Notes under the pieces: generated by a model
What the model was told of the DNA's origin: nothing
Databases searched by the model: none
Seen by the model: only the letters and a program-made list of their open reading frames with translations
Position numbers and translations under genes: made by a program
Shown here: in pieces, positions 28,889 through 42,962 of the stretch
Position numbering within the stretch: position 1 is the first letter of the stretch
How the letters are laid out: each line of letters begins with the position of its first letter
NCBI GenBank assembly: GCA_035236585.1
Contig: CP141134.1
Coordinates: 21,072,414-21,136,413 of the forward strand
Reading direction: 5' to 3'
Origin: Warburgia ugandensis
Taxonomy: Eukaryota; Streptophyta; Magnoliopsida; Canellales; Canellaceae
DNA length: 64,000 nt

Positions 28889-29510
28889 TCATTTCAAAGA
28901 TGGTTGTTGCTCTATCGAGGGTATGGGTATAGATTTAGAGGGTAGGAGTGGTTCCACATAAGGACCCCACTTGGAGGTATCCATGATTGGAGTAGCCTCT
29001 AGAAGGTTGTTTACCTCCTCAATAGATTTGTCTAGATCAAAATCTCTATTCAAGTGTAGGAGACAAACCTCTAGTGGGTCAGAGATGGACAATGGTGGAT
29101 GAATGTCGTTAATGAGACTCTCGATCAAATTGACATCGAAAAAATCATTGAGGTCTAAATGTTGTTGATCAACATTAAAGACATTTAGTTTAACTTTCAT
29201 ATTGCTGAATGATAATTTCATTACAATATTCCTACAGTTAATAATGGTGTTGGACATTTTCAAGAATGGACTTCCAAGGATAACCAAAATCTAACTGCCG
29301 GGATCAGGTACAGGTTGGGTGTCCAATGTAATGAAATCAACTTAGTAATAAACTGGTCCACTTATATCAATACATCTTCAACCAAATCACAGGGTATCTT
29401 CACAGATCTATCTGCTAATTATAATGTGGTAGTAGTTGGTTTTAACTCACCGAGTCTTAGCAGCTCATAGACAGATACATAAACAAATTAACACGAGCCC
29501 ATGGGCCAAG
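28889..29510 (-). pseudogene. Aspartic protease region of element A
   Basis: Minus strand. Fragments of the retropepsin fold can be read between 29510 and 29290 with stops (RSVKIPCDLVEDVLI-like). The open part from 29287 starts VILGSPFLKMSNTIINCRNI, then VMKLSFSNMKVKLNVFNV, the ILGRPFL flap-end block followed by the tail of plant Athila/Tat proteases. The active-site Asp lies in a broken part near 29480 and was not seen clearly. It would cut the gag-pol polyprotein. Confidence 0.85.
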
Positions 29511-30223
29511 TAATTCCCTATCTATGACATGATCTCCAATAATGCAGGAAAGGGTAGGACATCCTGGGTCTCTAAACTTTGGTGGGATCTTATGTTGAAT
29601 CAAAGAGCTTACCTGCTAGTGAGGAAAGCTTTCTTTCTCTTGTGCAGAGCTCTTTTAAGAATTTAGTATAGGTGGGAATTTTTTAATTGGATTGAGCAAT
29701 GGAATATTGATTTGGACATGTTTAAATATGTCCATAAGCTCATTGAAGTTTGTTCCCTACCTAGCTTTGTTCAGCAGCTAAGGAAAAGAGGCTTTAAGCT
29801 CAAAAGGTGCCACCACTATAGGTTCGATAGAAATTTTCTATCTTTTCTATTTCTCCTATGTTTTGGTTACCTCTGTCTCCTCTATAGTTTCCTTAGCCTA
29901 CCGTACTTTGTTATTGATCTAACAACCACTTCTAAGGGTGGTTATAGACTTGGCATGCTTGTGACGGTTCTAATTTTGAGAACCCTATCTCAAATTGACC
30001 CTTAGGGTTAGGGATGGGTTGACTAGGGAACTGACCCTTTCCTCTATACTATAGTTCAACTGATAATTGGCTCACATGCATCTCTAACTTGGCTATAGCT
30101 TGATAATTGATATTTTGGAATTGGTGTAGAGACCTTTGTTTTTCAAACATGCTCTGAATCCTATCCTTTAAAGATGGTTTCTTTGGTTGCAGAGGTTGTT
30201 AGAAGCCAGTGGATGGTGAGGAA

Positions 30224-31289
30224 CTATAGCTTTAGGAGGAAAGATTTGGGTAGGGGGTTCATAAATGTTACCCCTTGGTAATTATCCTTTGACCAAGAAA
30301 AGTTGGGATGCCTAGCCCATTCAAGGCTATAGGTCTCAGAATATGGGTTGTTGCTAGGTTGGTGATATGAATTCAATGCATTTTCTTGGTGAATAAGATA
30401 ATCATCCAACACTCTATTTGATGGACAAGACGTGGTGATGTGGGTTGGACTATAACATATAGCACAAACCTCTTGTGGAGGTTTAAGAGATGTGGAAGTC
30501 ATAAAATATTGAAACATAGTTTCAAGCTGGTCCATTGTACCATTGTCTTGTCCATTCTTGCTAGTACAGAGTCGAGTTTATGGAATATATTAGTACCCCT
30601 CTCTTAGTGGGCTAGTTGTTTCTCTCTCTTCTATTTGAATAATCCAATTGCTAGGAATTATCTACTAGTGTTTGGAAAAGCTCCCAAACCTCACTTTCAT
30701 CCTTTAACGTGAGGGCCCCTCCACTCACTGCATCTACCATTTGTCTATTTTGAGGTGTTAATGCTCATAGAAGTATTAAACTTGCTGCCATTTTTTGAAT
30801 CCATTATGTGGGTATTTTTGTAGTAGTTCATTCCACTTTCCCAATATTTGTAATATTGTTGATCATCCCTTTGTTGGAAATTGAAAATTTTACGTTGAAG
30901 GTCATTTGTTTTGTGAACAGGGAAGAACTTGTTCAAAAACTTTCTAGACAATTGGTCCCACGTGTTGATAGAACCTACCTCCAAGTAATTAAGCCATGGC
31001 TTAGCTTTGTCCTTGTGAGAGAACAGGAATAGCCTAAGCATCATAGAATCATCCAAAAAGTTTCAAAACCTAAATGTGGCACTAATATCAAGGAACTCCT
31101 TAATATGTAAGTAGGGGTATTCTTAGTCTCCACCATAAAAAGTGGGGAGCAATTGTATGGCCCCAGCTTTAACTCAAAATGGTCTACATTTGTAGGAGGT
31201 AAAGCTATGTAGGATGGAGTGTTGAGTTGTAGAGGCACATAAAAATCTCTAATGACCCTATGCTCAACTTCTATTGGTGGTTTAGCCAT
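30224..31289 (-). pseudogene. gag of element A, with zinc-knuckle-like motif
   Basis: Three minus-strand pieces in order, separated by frameshifts. 31289-31041 starts MAKPPIEVEHRVIRDFYVPL, the N-terminal gag arm. 31056-30745 has MMLRLFLFSHKDKAKPWLNY, NTWDQLSRKFLNKFFPVHKT and FNFQQRD, the retrotransposon-gag domain. 30535-30224 has CAICYSPTHITTSCP, a C-x2-C-x4-H-x4-C knuckle, then YSLEWARHPNFSWSKDN, the NPGWRNHPNFSW motif typical of Athila/Tat gag. Forms virus-like particles in intact relatives. Broken here. Confidence 0.92.
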
Positions 31290-32599
31290 GGGGATAAGAA
31301 CTTGGTTTCTTTCCCCTGTCTAAGGATGAGTTCAATCTTTAGGTTGAAAGCTATTAACTCTAGGTTCTGCAATCGACGCCCATGCATAAACTATCCTACA
31401 CTAAATACCCTAATATAAATGCTGACTCCAACTCTATGTGATGCATAATCAAATCCTAGTGTCCACTAATTGAGTAGTGTTTTGATTATCTTTGCTTAGT
31501 GCATAGGTTGTAGCTTCTTAGACTTAAATCTAGATAGCTCCACCTTTTGTCCAAGGTTGACTACTGCTTACTAGTTCGGTTCTAGTAAAAAATAGTTAAT
31601 ACAATCCTTGTGTTAGGAGGCATTTAGACCTCAATTAACATTAACGAAAGGAGTGGAAAAATCACTTGGATTTTAAGACACCTAGTATAACCACATTGCT
31701 CAGAAGCCACTAGAGTGACAATAGCTTGCATCCTTCTAAAAGGGTCCTATGAGCTCGATATCCTAAGTCTCTTTCTACTTGATTTTAAATTAATATTAAG
31801 TGTCGGAATAGTTGCATACAAGGATATTGATTGATTCCAAGGTGGGCCAAGGAGCTGCTGATGAAATCCAGTGCTTTTCTTATAAGGGTTCCTATGGAGC
31901 CCTTACTAACATTAATTCCATTCCACCATAACACTGTAAATATGCAACGCAATACAAAAGCAAACTAATGGGTACCTATATGCTACTTAACAAAGGGTCA
32001 GGCACCTTAATAAATGGGACACTATAACCATGTTGCCTATGCTTTGGTTATAGACGAGCTCAGACTAACATTTGTTAAATAGGTGCACCACTAACGCAAC
32101 AATCCTAAGTAAAGATGCTATAATTATCAATGAATTGTCCTAATCTATATGAATTATACTAGCATCCAAATGCAAAATTATACTAAATGCAAATTATCTT
32201 AAAAATTAAAATTTGGGTGAGGATTGCTCATAATGAGGGGTCTAATGATGATTAAATGTGAGCCACCATACCTCACACTTACCTTGTATTATTACAAGCC
32301 ATTTAAAATTGAATAATAAAGATATTAAAATTACAAATGGGCCTCACTACAATTTCACTCAGATCCTAATCTAGGAAAGCAAGAAAAGCCTTAATCTAAG
32401 ATGATGAAGACATGGTCCACAGGATAGATGCCACTTGTTTGCCAACTTTTCTCACACAAAAATCAAAGAAATATGGTCAATATGAGGAAAATAACAAAAA
32501 GTATGCAAAATTATACAGAAAACCTAATCTAATGCACCCTAAACCTAGACTAGAGGAAAATAACCTAGAGCATGGAACACTATAATATTGTAACTCCCT
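31290..32599 (-). other. Leader region of element A, 5' of gag
   Basis: 1.3 kb between the primer site and the gag start on the minus strand. Long untranslated leaders are normal for Athila/Tat elements. No coding similarity seen. Confidence 0.65.
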
Positions 32600-32617
32600 A
32601 GCAACGACCCCAAAAAC
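32600..32617 (-). other. Primer-binding site (tRNA-Asp type) of element A
   Basis: Minus strand TTGGGGTCGTTGCTAGGGA a few bases inside the 5' LTR. It resembles TTTGGCGCCGTTGCCGGGGA, the primer site known in Athila/Tat-type plant gypsy elements; most differences are C-to-T or G-to-A. Confidence 0.8.
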
Positions 32618-32621
32618 TAGT

Positions 32622-34063
32622 TGTTGTTTTAATTAAAACTTATAAATGTATGAATCGTTTGCAATATAGCACGCTAGTGAGGTCAATCCCACGGGGAGTT
32701 AAACTGATGTGATGCTAGCGGTCCTACTTTAAACTATCTAACCTAGTTAACCTAAACTAAGAATGAAAATTTATATGTAAAAATTAAAAATTATGCAAAA
32801 ACAAGAAACATGCTAAATTTTAAATTTTCCTAAAATGTGAAATTTCTAAAAATAAACTTTCCTAAATTGAGGACTTTCTAATTTGATGACTTTCCTAAAA
32901 TAAAAACTATCCTCAAGTGAAAACTTTCCTTAAGGGAAGATTTAACAACTTTCTTGAACTAACTTTTCTAAGCATGAAATTAATCAACTAGTCTATGGAA
33001 AACATACTTTAACATATACTTTCTTAATTATGCAATTGTCTAAGGAATGCAATGGAAATTAAGAGGATGAACTTTAACAATTAACAACAAGCTAAACAAT
33101 ATCAACTTAATTACTTTTTCCTACTTGAATTAATGCCACAACTTGGAATCTATTCGCTCACCAAATCAATCAAAGCTATGCGTTCCAGCCATGGCTTACA
33201 TACATAGTTCCAACATGATTTCGTAAGTGCATTTCAAATCAATTGATATAGAATATTAAACTATGGATCTACAAGTAAACAAGCAATTCAACAAGATTCT
33301 CCAACTTCAGCCTTAAAGCCCTTCAAAATCATGAATTCCATCCTTGGATTGGACACATGGGTTTAGACGTCTTTTAAATAGATTGCTAGAAATATCAAAA
33401 TTAAACATTCACTTCCTTAGTATCCCAACCTTCCAATCCTAGCCTTCCATTTAGCTTAACTTGGTGGCTTAGATGGCTAACTTTGAAGGCTCCATTGGCT
33501 AGGCTTCATGGCTAGCTTTGGAAGCTTTCTTGGCTCCATCCCTCAGCTTGAGTGGCTTGTATGGTCTTTCTTGAATTTCTTAGCTTGCCACCTTCTCTCA
33601 TGGTTTATATGGCTAAGGTGGCTTAAGTGGGTTCCATGCAAAGGTGGGAATGCATGGCTTACTTCATGGGCCCACTTTGGCCATCTCTGGCTCCTTTAAT
33701 TGCATGCATTACTAGTTTATAAGATGATCTTGGCCTTTGGTTTCATGTTAAAATGATGATTTTGAGGCTTTGACTCAGTCTTTTGATCTTAATCTTCAAT
33801 TTCACCTCACTTGATCTCCGCCATCGGATCACCATCTTACTTCCTACAAAAAGTAAAAAACCCTAATTAAATCCTAAAAAAACATGATTAATCACATATT
33901 TAACTTGGATTAGCTTCTAGACCTACAAAATAACAAATTTTGCTTCATTATGTTAAACATACATGCATTATGAATTTTGGTCTAAAAACCCTAATTTACC
34001 CCTATAAGTTGTAACACATAGATAACTAATTAGGGTTTTTAATACAAAATTAAATACTTATCA
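32622..34063 (-). repeat. 5' LTR of element A, internally deleted (1.44 kb)
   Basis: Starts TGTTGTTTTAATT on the plus strand and ends ACTTATCA, i.e. TGATAAGT on the minus strand. It is parallel to the 3' LTR from 21383, but at about 33428 it jumps from the equivalent of ~22215 to ~23660. About 1.4 kb is missing, including the TATA-like box and the GA tract, so this LTR has lost its promoter. Confidence 0.9.
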
Positions 34064-35448
34064 CCTTATTCATTCATTTTCACATCAAAGACGTACTACT
34101 CCTAAGATCAAGGTAGGTCTTTTAGTAGATATATCATAAGGCTAATTAGGACGAGATTATTAAAGAGAGTGGTATAAGGGCAGACTAAATGTTTTGAATA
34201 ATATGTAAAGGTCTTCTATGGAAGTACTCACAATATTCTTTATACACATGAGAGTGAATATTCCTCTTTTCATTGGCTTTCTCTTTCTTTTTTTCTTTTT
34301 TTCTTTTTCTCCTTTTCTTTTTCTTTCTTATCATCATTTGATTTTAAGAATAACCTTTTTCTACTTTTGAGTTATTCCACTTTGAACCATTTTGATGTTC
34401 ACCTCCTAAGATTATATTGTGTATAATAGTTCATTAAGATATTATTCAAACATTTTTATATATTTTCAAAACACTAAGGTAATGGATATATTATAGTGTT
34501 AATATAGGTAATGATTAATTAGCTCACAAGAAAATACTATAATGCAAGGGTCCAATGAACTAACAAGTGAAAAATAACTTAAGGCTAGTTACAAGCTCTG
34601 GGATAATCAAGAATTCCCTCTATAATTTCCAAGATTTTGTATGACTTAAATGTGTCCATAAACTCGAAAGATATTTGATAATGTCTTTTAATGATGGTTC
34701 TCAATAGTTGACCATAACACATGATTATGATACTAAGTACAAATTAATGTTTGCTAAAGAAAAATCTAAATTTATGTATAGCCCTCACAAAGGATGAATG
34801 CCTCTATTCTCATATGGATTATGTCTTTATCCATTTTCTTTATCATCTCTAAGTTATACTCACCCTTTGACCTAGAATATGTACATGAGGCTAATGTGTA
34901 ATAAATATTCCAAGTTCAATTTTCATGGAAGGCTCTCGAAAAAGTGTACCAAGATGAAATAATTATATGAAAATCTATTACAAAGTTAAAGTCCAAAGAT
35001 AACATTGAATTTCAAAAAATTCAAATATTTTAATTCTCATCCTTACAAAGTAACTTACCACAAAACCCTAAGAAAGTAAAAAATTTCATTTAAAAACTAG
35101 CAAAAAGACTTAAAACCTAAAAAAAATCTATAATGAAAGTATCAAATTTTAGATTACCTAACCTTAGACTTAAGTCAAACATTGACCTCATTGTTTAGAA
35201 CCAGACACTATAGACAACCAATGTAATAAAGTTAGAGATAAAGGTTAGAACATGTGTATGTGAATGATGTGTATGCTCAATATGATGCACAAGAATTTCC
35301 ATAAAGAGAGATATGAATAAATAACTGAAAAAATTTATACAACCAAACCATGATGTACAATAATATACAATGATGAATACATGGATCCATATGCAAGACT
35401 CACTACTCACTCAATTCGACCATAAACCTTAATTGACACTCTGTAACA
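34064..35448 (-). other. 3' non-coding internal region of element B, continued
   Basis: Sequence between element A and the solo A LTR. It has a pyrimidine-rich stretch (34260-34330) resembling that of A at 25040-25130. No protein-coding similarity; small open frames are chance. Confidence 0.55.
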
Positions 35449-36323
35449 CGATAAGTGTTTAATTCTTTTTATAAAAACCACCCAATTCGTTACAAATGCA
35501 TTATAATTTGAGGGGTAAATTAGGTTTTTTAACGAAAATTCGTAAAACATGCATTTTTGACCCAATGAATAAAAAATATGACATTTTGTAGGTTTAGAGG
35601 CTAATTCAAGGTAATTATGTAATTAATTATATTTTTAGGACTTAATTAGAGTTTTTAACTTTTTGTAGGAAGCAAGATGATGATCCAATAGTCGAGATAG
35701 ATCGAGAAGAAAATGGAAGATCAAGATCACGAGATCGATTCAAGGCCTAAAAATCATCAATCCAAAGTGAAATCAAAGGTGGCCAAAGTGGGCCCATGCA
35801 TAACCCATGCAAAGTTTGCCACCTTTGCATGGATTCTACTTAAACTACTTAGTCATATTCAAGCCATGAACAAGAGGACAAGCTGAGGAGCCAATCCAAC
35901 CACCAAAGAAGGAATTGAGCCATCAAGCTAAGCCAAGAAAGTCATCTAAGCCAGCCATGAAGCCAAGCCAATGGAGCTCTCAAAGTGAGCCATCAAAGTC
36001 ACATAAGCCAAGTTATATGGAAGGCTGTGATTGGAGGAGAATCTAAATAATTATCTTTGGAATTCATGGGAATATTTTGAAGATAATTGAGGAAAAATCC
36101 ATTAGTATAAGGTAGCATGTGGAACAATAGGAAGATACCTCTTCAATTTTAATGTTTTTTCCACTTTTTTCTCATTTTCCATCTCACCACTAAATATCAC
36201 CATGAATTTCACTTTCCAATTCAAGATTCATACCTTTCTAAGACTCTCCCACCTCACTAAGCTTCCATCCAACTAATCTCCACTTCCTAGGAAACTACCC
36301 AGCCAATCAATTTTCCCCACCTC

Positions 36324-36431
<108 letters not shown>

Positions 36432-36659
36432 CCCATCCAACATACTTTCTATTTTCAAGGGGCTCCAACAACTTTTGCAAGGAGAAGATGCCTCCTCCTA
36501 AAAAAGTGGCATCTCCCACCTTAATGCATTCCAAAAAGGCAGCACTTGTTCCTCTTTAAAACCCTAGCTACCCATTTCATCATAGCCATCCAATTCTCTT
36601 TATTTTTCATGCCCACCATACCTTTCCTTGGGTCACCCTAGAAATTTTAGGAAGAAAAC

Positions 36660-36667
36660 TATAAAAG
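36660..36667 (+). promoter_or_regulatory. Probable TATA box of solo A LTR
   Basis: TATAAAAG followed by a purine-rich leader; matches 15082-15089 in copy 1 in both sequence and surroundings. Confidence 0.65.
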
Positions 36668-37939
36668 AACCTAGGAAGAGAAGAAAAAAGAAGAACTTTT
36701 AGAGCAAGAAAAGAATGCCTACTCCAAGGGAGGAGGTATCCTTTTCTTTTACCCCTTCCCTACCTCCTAGCACTTTATGTTTTCTCCCTTGGGTGGCTGC
36801 TATCCTTTCCAAGGTGGGATGCTCTTCCCCAAGTGTGTTCCAAGCCTAGGCCTTGTCCTTTAGTTCTTCCCTAGTTGGTTCCCTTTTAGATCTTCTTTTT
36901 GTTGTTCTTAAATTTTCATTGTGCTAGTTGAATGCTATTTCATTGCCTTAGTTCTTCTTTTCTTGGTGATCAAGATCCAAGGTTTTTTTTCCCTTTGAAG
37001 TGATAGCCAAGGGCCACCTTGAATCTATTCTTTTTCCTTGCTTTTCATTACCTTTAGATAACCTTTGATTCCATTGAAATCCCTTCTTGCTTTCCTTAGT
37101 GTTACTCAAGTTTTGCATTTAGTTTCTAGTGTATTTTCTTTTGATTTCTATCCATGCTTATTTATAATTGATTTTGGAACATTGAAGAAGAGTTAGCTTG
37201 TACATTTGGGTTGATTAAGATCAAGTAACGTTCATTGTAATAGGATATAATTTTTAAATTTGGATTACATGTATTGTTGACATTATGTTGATGGATTTTA
37301 ATGTGATTCATTGACATTAAGTAGATCCATTCCTCCCCGATGAATCATGTGTACCATTCCATGGTCATACACGTGATACTTGGGTAATTCTCCTTCCTTT
37401 GCTTGATTAATGACTACGTTCATTACTTTTATTGTTTAGTTGTAGTCTAGTTTAGATTCTATTCTTAACTAGTTTGCATCTTAGTTAGTTTCCAATTCTT
37501 AGCTTAGGAAAGTAATTGATTTTTTCATAGTTGCTAAATTTCATGTTTAGAAAGTCAAATTTAGGAAAGTCATCAATTTGTTTCTTAGTTTCCTTAGAAT
37601 TGCATGGTTTAGGAAAGTTGCTAAATTTCATTCTTAGAAAGTTTTCACATTAGGGAAGTCATAAATTTAGAAAGTTTTCATTTAGAAAAGTTTTATTTTT
37701 AGAAAGTGTGTTTTAGGAAAGTTGTTAAGTTTAACATGTTTTCATTTTAGCATATTTCATATGTTAATTTTCCATTCTTAGTGTAGGAAAGATATCCTTG
37801 ATTTGGCAAGGTTAAATAATTTAAGTAAGAACCACTCGTATGACATCCATTCAATTCCTCATGGGATCATCCTGCTTGCATAAATTACTCCATTTGATTC
37901 ATGCACTTGCAAGTTTTAACTTAAAATCACAACACAACA

Positions 37940-38283
37940 AGCATTGCATAAGTCAATCCTGATAAACATGACCTCTAAGAAAACTTCCTCCACTTTAGGG
38001 TTTTGTAGTTCTAAGAATGGTTTCAAACCCTAACCATTGACTATAGAAACTTCCCCATCTTTCTCACTTTTGACAATCCCAAGAAGATAAACAATACAAA
38101 CTATAAAAGGACCACATCAAGATCGTAATTTGCTAGGAAAGAATATAATTAAGAGTTATAAAGGATCTTTTGAAGAGGTAAAAAAGATTTTTGTAAAATA
38201 TTCATATCAAGAGCCACTTTCATTTAATTCTTATACTTTTTCACATTTGCATCTACATCTCTCTTGATCTCCTCCAACTCTAT
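37940..38283 (-). pseudogene. Integrase C-terminal fragment of element B
   Basis: On the minus strand it reads EKDGEVSIVNG, GLKPFLELQNPKVEEVFLEV and LEEIKRDVDANVKKYK in different frames. These parallel EIEKDGEIQNVNGQRLKPFL and LEELRKDAYDSAQLYKDW in element A (26384-25932). At 38283 the similarity ends abruptly at LTR-B sequence, without gag or the rest of pol. This marks a large deletion in B. Confidence 0.85.
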
Positions 38284-38730
38284 AAAACCACATCAAAGAA
38301 CTAAAAATTATAAACAATCATGGGGTTCAAATATTAAAACTAAGCATCAAAGCATTGGCTAAACTTCAAGATGAAAAGAAAGACAATGAATTTTATCGAA
38401 ATCAATTCTTAGATAATTATAATAACATGATAAAGAAAAAACTAGAATAGGACTTCCCAAACCCGGATTGGAGACGGACGCCCAACAAACCTCCTTGATG
38501 TTTCACACACCAAGTTTTTGCAACTTTCTAAGATCTACTCCATACCCATCAAAGAGTTCTCTTCTTTGTTCTATTTCACTTTAGTCCAAGGAGAAGATAA
38601 GACTCCAAGTAAGAAAACCCAAATATTTTCTCTTAAAAAAAAAAAAAAAATCTTCCCCCCTCTTAGAAAATCATCCTTTTCTCCTCATGTATGCTTTTAT
38701 TGAAAAACATCTTTTCTTTTCAAATATAGG

Positions 38731-38851
<121 letters not shown>

Positions 38852-39476
38852 CTTAGGGAACTTCCTCCTCTTTCTCCTTATGTCATACACTCCCATTGGT
38901 ACACCTTAGAATATATCCCTTAAATGGCTTTACCATATCTTGAAATTTCTATCAAAATCTCATCTGACATGTCCAAGTTTATCTTCCTTTTTGCCTCTTT
39001 TCTTTTCTCTCTCTAACGTCTCCTAAAAATCCTCACTCTAGCTTATCCTTTCCTAATGAAAACCACCCACTTTAGGGATCTTAGGAGAGCCCTAAGTGTA
39101 TATCAATCTTAGACCTTGATTAATCTCTTAGCTTATTGACCTTAAATAATAGATTTTCTATTTTTCTCACCAAAGTAGAACACATTTTCTCCTAGCTAAA
39201 TAAGAGGGGAAGAAAACATGTTCTCATGTGAGCCCTTTATGCATGTATAGGTGAGAGAGAGATAGTGTATGTAGGCTTCATACGAGTCCCAATTGTGCAT
39301 GGTTTTTCTAAATTTAGAAAATGGTGGGGATTGTGACCTTGTTTTGGGCTTGCGTGGCTTCACGTGGAAGCCTAGTTGGGTGGTGAGTGTGTGCATGCAA
39401 GCATAGAAATTTTGCCTACCATATCATTTGATAATAACAACCCACCTTTTGTGGATAAGAATGGTTGCACACATGG

Positions 39477-42400
39477 TGTAACATGCACCATTTTTGGGAA
39501 TTATATAAATGCCTAATTATGCAATTCATGGACTAAAACCTCAATATTTGGAATGTACACAAGAAATGAAATTCAGCTATACTAAGAACGCAAAAATTAG
39601 AGATAGAATCAAAATTGGCTAATTATTTTAATTTTGGTATTTAATTACTTAAATGGAGGGGATAAAATAGTAATTGCACAAGTGGGGCTCATGAAATCAA
39701 ACACTAAAAACAATGATTTGACTGGATGCTAGTAATCATTTCATAAATTAATAAAAAGATAATTTTAAAATAAATCAATTTTCCTCCTGCCATTAACACT
39801 TCTCGTTTTGCATGCCACCGACGATGGCGCTGAAGACGATGCCTCGATGCTGATTAACTACCCAGAACCAGTAAAGCTCGCCCTCTTTCCTTGTGTGGAG
39901 ACGAGATTTGGCATCACTGGCCCATTACAACCATAGAGGTAGGCTCCCACTCTCCTCCACCTTTCCATTGTCAGCCATTCCGTGTATTTTTCTGTCTGTT
40001 AACACCGGAAACGGCGATGGGATGCCATTTTCTGGTGACTTAATGAACAGTACTATCTTGTGTTAGATTGGTGATCTAAACCATTCATCTTGTGTATGAT
40101 GAACTCAAGAACAAATCCTTCAAATCTCATGAAAATCCAATAGTTGATGAAACAGAAAGACTTGAAAAATAGTAAGAAGGGGAAATTTTTTATAAACTTC
40201 ATAAAATTGGTTGAAAACCTCAAATTAAGGCAAAATCGGGTGATGAAAGTGTCATAAAACAAAAATCCAATCAAAATGACATAAAAATCGTCAAATTTGG
40301 AGATTGTGTGAGTTGCGAGGGACAACCAGAATTCTGTCATCTTCTCTTGTGATGACGACGTTGTCCCAGGGCATCTGGGATGCACTCTAATGACGCACTA
40401 TGCAACTTGCTTGCGTGCATCCCGGTGACGGAGATGCACACGGGATGCATTCTATATGCACATCAAGTGTACGCGCATCCCCATGACGTCTTTTTTTATT
40501 AATTAAGCCAAAAATTATTTCTGGACCATTTATTCACAAAAATTTCAATTGTAGGAGCTACAGAGGTCCAAATCATGATCCAATACATTCATTAAGTTCT
40601 TCTCAACAATGCAGACCTAGATTTAATATAAAAAACTTTGATTTGACCACTTTTAAATTGATCAAATCACAAAATACTATCCAATAACCTAGATCAGCCT
40701 GATCAATGGATGATCAGGCTTTAGAAACTAATTGTATACATCAAATATGAGATGATCTAGTGGATTAGAAAAATAGATCTCAAGTGATTGTCAAGAAAAA
40801 TGATCTTGACTATTGATCTAGCCATGTACCTTAGGACTAGTTGATTAGGGAGTGATATGATCGTTAGATCGATATGTAGTTATGGATATACATGTAAATC
40901 ACTAAACAAATATAGAAATTTGATGGATTATGATGAAAATGATTGAAATTGATGATCAAATGTTACATATAAGTAATAAAGAATAATCCAATGGTTGGAT
41001 CATCTTCAAACTTCATAAGATGGAAGGAATTGACCCTTTATTGATCAAGGGGCACAAATTGAATGAATCATGACTCAGATTGATGATCAAAGATGATAGA
41101 TGATTGTCTAAATGTTAGAAAAATAGCATCTAGTCCATGATTGGCTTCATTGAGGATTAATCAGATGATCTGGATAGGTAATCTAGGATCAACTACCAGA
41201 TTAGGGAAACCATCACTTAGATTAACTTATTTTCGGGATTTAAGAACACAAAGTGATCGGATGACCTAGTGTGACTTATGATGTGACAGGTAGGTTGTAG
41301 TGTGCCAGTTGATATAGCCTACGTGCTTGATTGGAGTATCGTGCTTTTCAGGTAGGTGATTATGTTTGGAATTTTTCATGATTTTATAGATCATGATGTA
41401 TTATTTGAGAACTTTGAAGCATGTGTTTTACTCCCTATCATGTTTAAAATGTATTCATTATACATGTTTAATACCATAACATCCTAATTTATATGATCAT
41501 CCATGTTTTGACACATGACAGATGATATGTTATCATGCCTTTTGACTCGAGCTTATTGAGATTTATTCCACATGAAAGTTTCTATGGTTTATATCATGTT
41601 TTGCTATTTTATGATGGGTGTTTCTACCCGGTGGGTAATATCCTAGGGGGGTTGTGGGGTTGGCCACCTGCCCTCTGACTTTATGATAATTATGATTAGA
41701 CATTAGCTCCAAAAGGGGTAATATACATAGGTGGTGGTATCATGGGTAATCCCCACTACGGGTCTTTCTCCCTATGTGAGACAGAGGAAGTCTCACGTTT
41801 TGGTGTCAACAGGGAGAGGCAATGGTTGAGACCTTGGAGTGGTTACCACTACAGCATAGTAGCCTATACTCTTATTTTGTATGCTCATGTGATATGGATA
41901 TATTGGGTGAAGCATATGTGGCCAGCCAGATGTGGGCAAGCCTATGGGCTAAGTGAGCTACTTGGTGTGTGAGCTACAGGTGAGAAACTTTGGGATTGGA
42001 ATGAGTACTCATTGCCAGTGATATAAGTGTAGTGGACACTCTTATGGCTTGATTATGCATAGTGCCCTATTCATCATGACATACATTTATATTATGATGT
42101 AGACACCGATTCTTATTTACTTTTGACGGATGCATAACCATGTATTACTTATGCTTTGCATGCCATGGTGATTAGATTTGATATTGTTTTATTCAGGTGA
42201 AAGCATGCTTTGATTATTATTTTTTCTTTCAGACTTATGAGTTTTCATGCGTTATTCATTATGAATGCCTAATAATTTAACGTGCCTTGTAAATGATTTA
42301 CTCTATGAGACTCGCCATGATGTTGATATCCTATGCAAAATATTTCATCACATGTTTTATTACCTGTAATCACCTACACAAGCAATAACTTGCTGAGGTA

Positions 42401-42962
42401 TCATTTTGTTTTGCAATACCTCATATTTGGAGTGCGATAGCGCTAAGAGAAAGGAGGTGAAGCAGCATTGATTGAGTGAGGACCACAAGGACCATCTGCC
42501 ATCTCGCCCTTTAAAGATTGACTTGGTGTATGTCTATTTTACTTATGATTAGACTTCTTCTAAGCTGTATAGAGACATGATTATGTGCATGGTATTGGAC
42601 CCACACTACTGTATAGTGTATATATGCTTACACCTTTTTGTGTGTGGCTATGGTGATCATGGATGGAACCCTGGAGATTATGGATATTTTCATTATTGCT
42701 ACCTCTTTCATGACTAATGTCTTGATCTAACATGGTTTTAAATTGAGCATGCTTTGTGTATTGACGCTTTGGTTTTGTTTATCGCTGTGGTTTTGAACTT
42801 GGATGATCCTCGGGGTTTCAATTTTGGGCATTTCCTTTGAAACGATTATGGTATTTATATTAAATGTGAGTTTTCTATATTAGGCATCTCGCCTATTTTA
42901 TTAAACATATTATTATTATTCTATATATTGCAAAAAGGTTTTAGAAAACCCATGGTGTCACA
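39477..42962 (+). repeat. Solo LTR, Tekay/Del-like (3.49 kb), in LTR B
   Basis: Starts TGTAACATGCACC and ends CCATGGTGTCACA. Flanked on both sides by CATGG (39472-39476 and 42963-42967), a perfect 5-bp target duplication. The B2 copy at ~20480 reads straight through the insertion point. It holds no gag-pol, so it is a solo LTR. A CpG-rich part with repeated GGGATGC / GCATCCC lies at 40360-40490, and 41630-41960 has the shared 'cggtgggtaatat' block. Open frames at 40053-40385 and 41742-41972 are not recognised and likely chance. Confidence 0.95.

Noticed and set aside
40053..40385. A 110-codon minus-strand frame in a solo LTR
   Set aside because: LTRs do not normally encode proteins; low-complexity Phe-rich sequence without known motif.
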